This document shows, one piece after another, positions 5,697 through 8,131 of a DNA stretch of 8,131 nt. Under the pieces are notes generated by a model. That model had not been told where the DNA came from. It made no database searches and saw nothing but the letters and a program-made list of their open reading frames with translations. Location: positions 1 through 8,131 of the forward strand of contig JADGRT010000109.1 of the NCBI GenBank assembly GCA_017880715.1. Reading direction: 5' to 3'. Every line of letters starts with the position of its first letter. Positions within the stretch are counted from its first letter, which is position 1. A program made the position numbers and the translations under genes. The DNA comes from Verrucomicrobiia bacterium (lineage in GTDB: Bacteria; Verrucomicrobiota; Verrucomicrobiia; Limisphaerales; UBA1319).

Positions 5697-7061
5697 ATGA
5701 ATTATAACCCCAGCAATGTCACCACGCGTCGAGAGTTTATCAAAACCACGGGCCGATTGGCCGCCGCCTCAGCCGTAGCCGGAATGGCTATTCCCTTCGT
5801 TCATGCCGCCGGGAGCGATACGATCCAGGTGGCGCTGATTGGTTGCGGCGGACGGGGCACCGGCGCCGCCGACCAGGCCCTCTCCACCAAGAGCGGGCCG
5901 ATTAAACTGGTGGCCATGGCCGATGTCTTCGAAAACCGCCTTAAAAGCAGTTTTACCCAACTGACGAAAACTCATGCCAGCCAGGTCGAGGTGCCGGAGG
6001 ACCGCCAGTTCATTGGTTTCGATGGTTTCCAGAAGGCCATGGATTGTTTGAAGCCGGGCGACGTGGCGATCTTTGCCACCCCGCCGGCGTTCCGCTGGGT
6101 GCACTTCACCTACGCCATCCAGAAGAATCTGAACGTGTTCATGGAGAAGCCGATTACGGTGGACGGCCCCACCACGCGCAAGTTGATGCAGCTAGCGGAG
6201 GAATCGGAGAAAAAGAACCTCAAGGTGGGCGTGGGCCTCATGATTCGCCACTGCCAGGCCCGCCAAGCGCTTCACGACCGGATTAAAGACGGCGAAATCG
6301 GCGACCTGCTCATGCTCCAGGCGTACCGGATGCACGGTCCGGGTGGCAATGCGGGTCCCAATTCGAGAGGCTTAGCAGAAGTGCTCTACCAGGTCAGGAG
6401 TTTCCACAGCTTCCTCTGGGCCAGCGGCGGGGTGTTCAGCGATTATAATATTCACCAAATTGACGAGTGCTGCTGGATGAAGGACGCCTGGCCCATCAAG
6501 GCCCACGCCACTGGTGGCCGCCAATATCGCGGCGAGTCCGTCGATCAAAATTTCGATCACTATTCGGTTGAATATACGTTCGCCGACGGGACCAAGCTGT
6601 TTTTCAACGGCCGGACCATGGCCGGATGCTACGCCGAATTTGCCAGCTACGCGCACGGCACCAAAGGTGCGGCGGTCATCTCGACCTCCTCACATACCCC
6701 CGGCAAGACGCGCACCTACAAAGGGCATAACCTCACGCCGGAGAACCTGCTCTGGGCCTTTCCGCAACCCGAGAAGAATCCTTATCAACTCGAGTGGGAC
6801 GACTTGGTCGATGCCATCCGCCAGAACAAGCCCTACAATGAGGCCAAGCGGGGCGCCACCGCCAGCTTGGTGACCTCGATGGGCCGCATGGCCGCCCACA
6901 CCGGCCAGGTCATCACCTTTGACGACATGCTCAAGTGCGAACACGAATTCGCGCCGACTGTGGACACCCTAACGATGAGTTCCCCTGCCCCGCTGCGAGC
7001 CGGACCGGATGGCAAGTATCCGATTCCGTCGCCGGGCATTAAAAAAGACCGGGAATATTGA
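5697..7061 (+). CDS. Tat-exported Gfo/Idh/MocA family oxidoreductase
   Basis: The product is 454 aa. It opens with a twin-arginine signal peptide: TTRREFIK at residues 9-16, a hydrophobic stretch to about 35, and a likely cleavage after VHA (37). The Rossmann NAD(P)-binding loop is GCGGRG (49-54), with AMAD (73-76) at the end of the second strand. The family's EKP motif is E150-K151-P152 in FMEKPITVD. A later DYNIHQID supplies H253, near the place where the family has its catalytic histidine. The C-terminal half resembles the bacterial oxidoreductase C-terminal domain found in such secreted proteins. Members oxidise or epimerise sugars and related polyols with a bound nicotinamide cofactor. 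The export signal suggests folding with cofactor in the cytoplasm before transport to the periplasm. The substrate is not deducible. No Shine-Dalgarno is visible. It has its own terminator-bounded position and no partner gene in the window. Confidence 0.95.
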   Translation: MNYNPSNVTTRREFIKTTGRLAAASAVAGMAIPFVHAAGSDTIQVALIGCGGRGTGAADQALSTKSGPIKLVAMADVFENRLKSSFTQLTKTHASQVEVPEDRQFIGFDGFQKAMDCLKPGDVAIFATPPAFRWVHFTYAIQKNLNVFMEKPITVDGPTTRKLMQLAEESEKKNLKVGVGLMIRHCQARQALHDRIKDGEIGDLLMLQAYRMHGPGGNAGPNSRGLAEVLYQVRSFHSFLWASGGVFSDYNIHQIDECCWMKDAWPIKAHATGGRQYRGESVDQNFDHYSVEYTFADGTKLFFNGRTMAGCYAEFASYAHGTKGAAVISTSSHTPGKTRTYKGHNLTPENLLWAFPQPEKNPYQLEWDDLVDAIRQNKPYNEAKRGATASLVTSMGRMAAHTGQVITFDDMLKCEHEFAPTVDTLTMSSPAPLRAGPDGKYPIPSPGIKKDREY

Positions 7062-7093
7062 TCGCCGCTAACCAAGCGGCGCCGGGACGAAAC

Positions 7094-7113
7094 GGGCGGC
7101 CGGAAAGCCGCCC
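7094..7113 (+). repeat. GC hairpin downstream of the oxidoreductase gene
   Basis: GGGCGGC (7094-7100) pairs with GCCGCCC (7107-7113) around CGGAAA. There is no T-run behind it. It lies 33 bp past the stop codon and may protect or end the transcript. Confidence 0.5.
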
Positions 7114-7119
7114 CAACGT

Positions 7120-7145
7120 GCCGCCGGGGACGGCGGCGCTCCCTT
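7120..7145 (+). repeat. GC hairpin with GGGGACG core followed by GCTCCC
   Basis: GCCGCCG (7120-7126) pairs with CGGCGGC (7131-7137) around a GGGA tetraloop, then GCTCCCTT follows. The GGGGACG core recurs in the hairpin at 7754-7772, and the stem-plus-CTCCC pattern recurs at 3443-3463. It looks like a REP-type intergenic element. Confidence 0.5.
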
Positions 7146-7331
7146 CTTCGCCGCACTGAAGCGGACTCGCACCGCCCTGGACCAACGCCCTTTCAGGCGC
7201 ACGACCGCGGATTTCCCAGCCCGCAGTCGCTCCAACGCCACGACCAGGTGCCAAGCTCAGCACGCCTGATCCCACGCCTTGTGTCAAGCCCGCCTAGGGG
7301 GAAACCGATGACTTAAGCCCGCACGAGACCA

Positions 7332-7369
7332 TGACAAAACTTTGTCGCAGGTGCAACAAAGTTTTGTCA
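7332..7369. repeat. Long inverted repeat, copy 1 (14-bp perfect arms)
   Basis: TGACAAAACTTTGT (7332-7345) and its exact reverse complement (7356-7369) flank a 10-base spacer. It shares the 19 bases 7331-7349 exactly with copy 2 at 7609. Each arm is itself nearly symmetrical (GACAAA-AC-TTTGTC), so the element contains two operator-like half palindromes. There is no T-run for intrinsic termination. Confidence 0.85.
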
Positions 7370-7611
7370 CAACGGATCAATGGTTGAAACTTCGCGGATG
7401 CCGCTTAGTTTCCCGGATCACTTCGATCCGCCTCCGCTACGCAGCGCACGCTGTCGGAACGCGGCTGTAGGCAGAGCCCCAACCGAAGCGCGTCCGAAGG
7501 CAAGAACCGCTGCAAAAAATATCAAGCGATTCTTCATTCCCGCTGCGGCTGCGACTGGTCCCGCGGACACAGTCGCGCTCCGTCTCTGTCTACCTCACGA
7601 TTGCCTCGATG

Positions 7612-7645
7612 ACAAAACTTTGTCGCACCTGCGACAAAGTTTTGT
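7612..7645. repeat. Long inverted repeat, copy 2 (16-bp perfect arms)
   Basis: ACAAAACTTTGTCGCA (7612-7627) and its exact reverse complement (7630-7645) are separated by only CC. The upstream flank GATG extends the identity with copy 1. The two copies differ mainly at the hairpin tip and at the final two bases. The pair could be a mobile palindromic repeat or paired binding sites. Confidence 0.85.
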
Positions 7646-7914
7646 AGGGGGTGGTGGACGGCACGCGCTTACGAAAATTCTTCCAGATCCGGGCCCCTGA
7701 AGCTGTTCGGGAGTGTTCGAGGTTTCGGACGCGTGCGTGTCTTTCCACCTGCTGCGCGCGGGGACGTCGCGCGGTCCTTTGGTTGCGGCTACATCGTGTT
7801 GCTTCGGCAAACGTGGGTGACTGGCTTCACCCCGGCCGGTAGTCTCGGCGTCACATTAGGGCGACGAAGACAGCAGCGAAATCCCATCCCACGTTTGCGG
7901 CAGCCGTTGCGCGC
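7646..7914. other. Gene-free stretch before the edge ORF
   Basis: No supported gene is visible. The stretch holds one GC hairpin (7754-7772), and the open frame of the edge ORF extends upstream into it as far as the in-frame TAG at 7840-7842. I did not recognise insertion-sequence terminal repeats here. Confidence 0.5.
7754..7772 (+). repeat. GC hairpin with GGGGACG loop
   Basis: GCGCG (7754-7758) pairs with CGCGC (7768-7772) around a loop containing GGGGACG, the same core as the hairpin at 7120-7137. The stem is short and GC-only, so chance is possible. Confidence 0.35.
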
Positions 7915-8131
7915 GTGCAACCCGCCCTGGCCGGCTGGCGCCAGCAGCGCAAACATCGGGAACCGATCCCGGAAGCTTGGTGGCGCGAAATTGTGCCTCT
8001 GGCGCGAGCGCCTGGGCTGAGCCCCGTAACGCAAGCCTTGCCATTGAATTACACCTCGCTCAAGCGCCACGTGCTGGCCAGCCCCAGCCCAACCGCTCCA
8101 CCTCAGGTAGCGGGAACGGGGTTTGTCGAAG
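7915..8131 (+). CDS. Partial small HTH-like protein, IS66-accessory type (runs off the window)
   Basis: The frame is open from 7843 to the window end. Its translation includes GWRQQRKHREPIPEAWW, then EIVPLARAPGLSPVTQAL, then LNYTSLKRHVLASP, then GFVE. The pattern (basic WRxxR, REPIPExxW, LAR-G----AxxL-LNY-xLKR) resembles small helix-turn-helix proteins encoded next to IS66-type transposases in Verrucomicrobia and Planctomycetes. This is recognition by pattern, not by search. The only ordinary start in frame is GTG 7915. However, the sequence upstream (ATKTAAKSHPTFAAAVARVQ) looks like the genuine N-terminus, preceded by ATTAGG at 7855 instead of an ATG. The start may therefore be mutated, non-standard (ATT), or internal. 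If so, the ORF may be a decaying remnant. The transposase genes expected downstream are outside the window. Confidence 0.5.
   Translation, partial: MQPALAGWRQQRKHREPIPEAWWREIVPLARAPGLSPVTQALPLNYTSLKRHVLASPSPTAPPQVAGTGFVE

Larger units (their letters stand above)
7062..7331. other. Gene-free, GC-rich stretch
   Basis: I see no convincing coding region on either strand. The first ~85 bases hold two GC hairpins, listed separately. The rest shows no recognisable motif. Confidence 0.6.

Noticed and set aside
7062..7331. Decayed gene after the oxidoreductase
   Set aside because: No frame shows recognisable protein motifs, even allowing frameshifts; hairpins explain the first part.
7332..7645. The two palindromic repeats as a CRISPR array
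   Set aside because: There are only two copies, about 240 bp apart, with no regular spacers and no cas gene.
7380..7700. 106-codon plus-strand open frame between and across the palindromes
   Set aside because: It runs through the second palindrome, has an Arg/Ala/Pro-rich composition typical of chance frames in GC-rich DNA, and has no recognisable motif.

Overview
The window reads as chromosomal DNA of a high-GC, Gram-negative bacterium, most likely Verrucomicrobiota. The pointers are a Tat-exported Gfo/Idh/MocA oxidoreductase, a type of protein abundant in Planctomycetes and Verrucomicrobia, an AmmeMemoRadiSam pair, a COG0731-like radical SAM gene, few strong Shine-Dalgarno sites, and GC-rich intergenic hairpins. 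This placement is inferred from gene content; the window holds no rRNA or other phylogenetic marker.

Layout. Bases 1-335 are the 3' end of an open frame whose first part looks like the KMSKS region of an IleRS-type class I tRNA ligase and whose second part looks like the C-terminal PLP-binding end of lysine 2,3-aminomutase (KamA). This is an unexpected chimera: a real recombinant or an assembly join. Next comes a membrane-anchored Sel1-repeat protein (about 548-1693, +). It converges, with only 14 nt between stop codons, on a two-gene minus-strand unit: fabI (3367-2597) followed by a radical SAM enzyme of unknown substrate (2586-1708), whose Shine-Dalgarno site overlaps the fabI stop codon. 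A 146-bp divergent promoter region separates fabI from the plus-strand pair amrS (3514-4611) and amrB/Memo (4618-5439). AmrA, the usual third member of that system, is not in the window.

Downstream of amrB is a 257-bp gap holding four consecutive hairpins, the last a textbook intrinsic terminator (5603-5632). It could be a structured small RNA or an elaborate 3' end. A possible extended -10 promoter then precedes the Tat-signal Gfo/Idh/MocA oxidoreductase (5697-7061), probably a periplasmic sugar-related dehydrogenase.

The right end (7062-8131) is mostly gene-free and repeat-rich. It contains GC-rich hairpins with a GGGGACG core and two nearly identical long perfect inverted repeats about 240 bp apart. 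At the edge is the beginning of a small helix-turn-helix-like ORF resembling accessory proteins that precede IS66-type transposases, so an insertion sequence may begin here.

Functionally, the firm assignments are fatty-acid elongation (FabI), the amrS/amrB pair, and an exported oxidoreductase. The COG0731-like enzyme, the AmmeMemoRadiSam chemistry, the candidate RNA and the repeats are the open questions.
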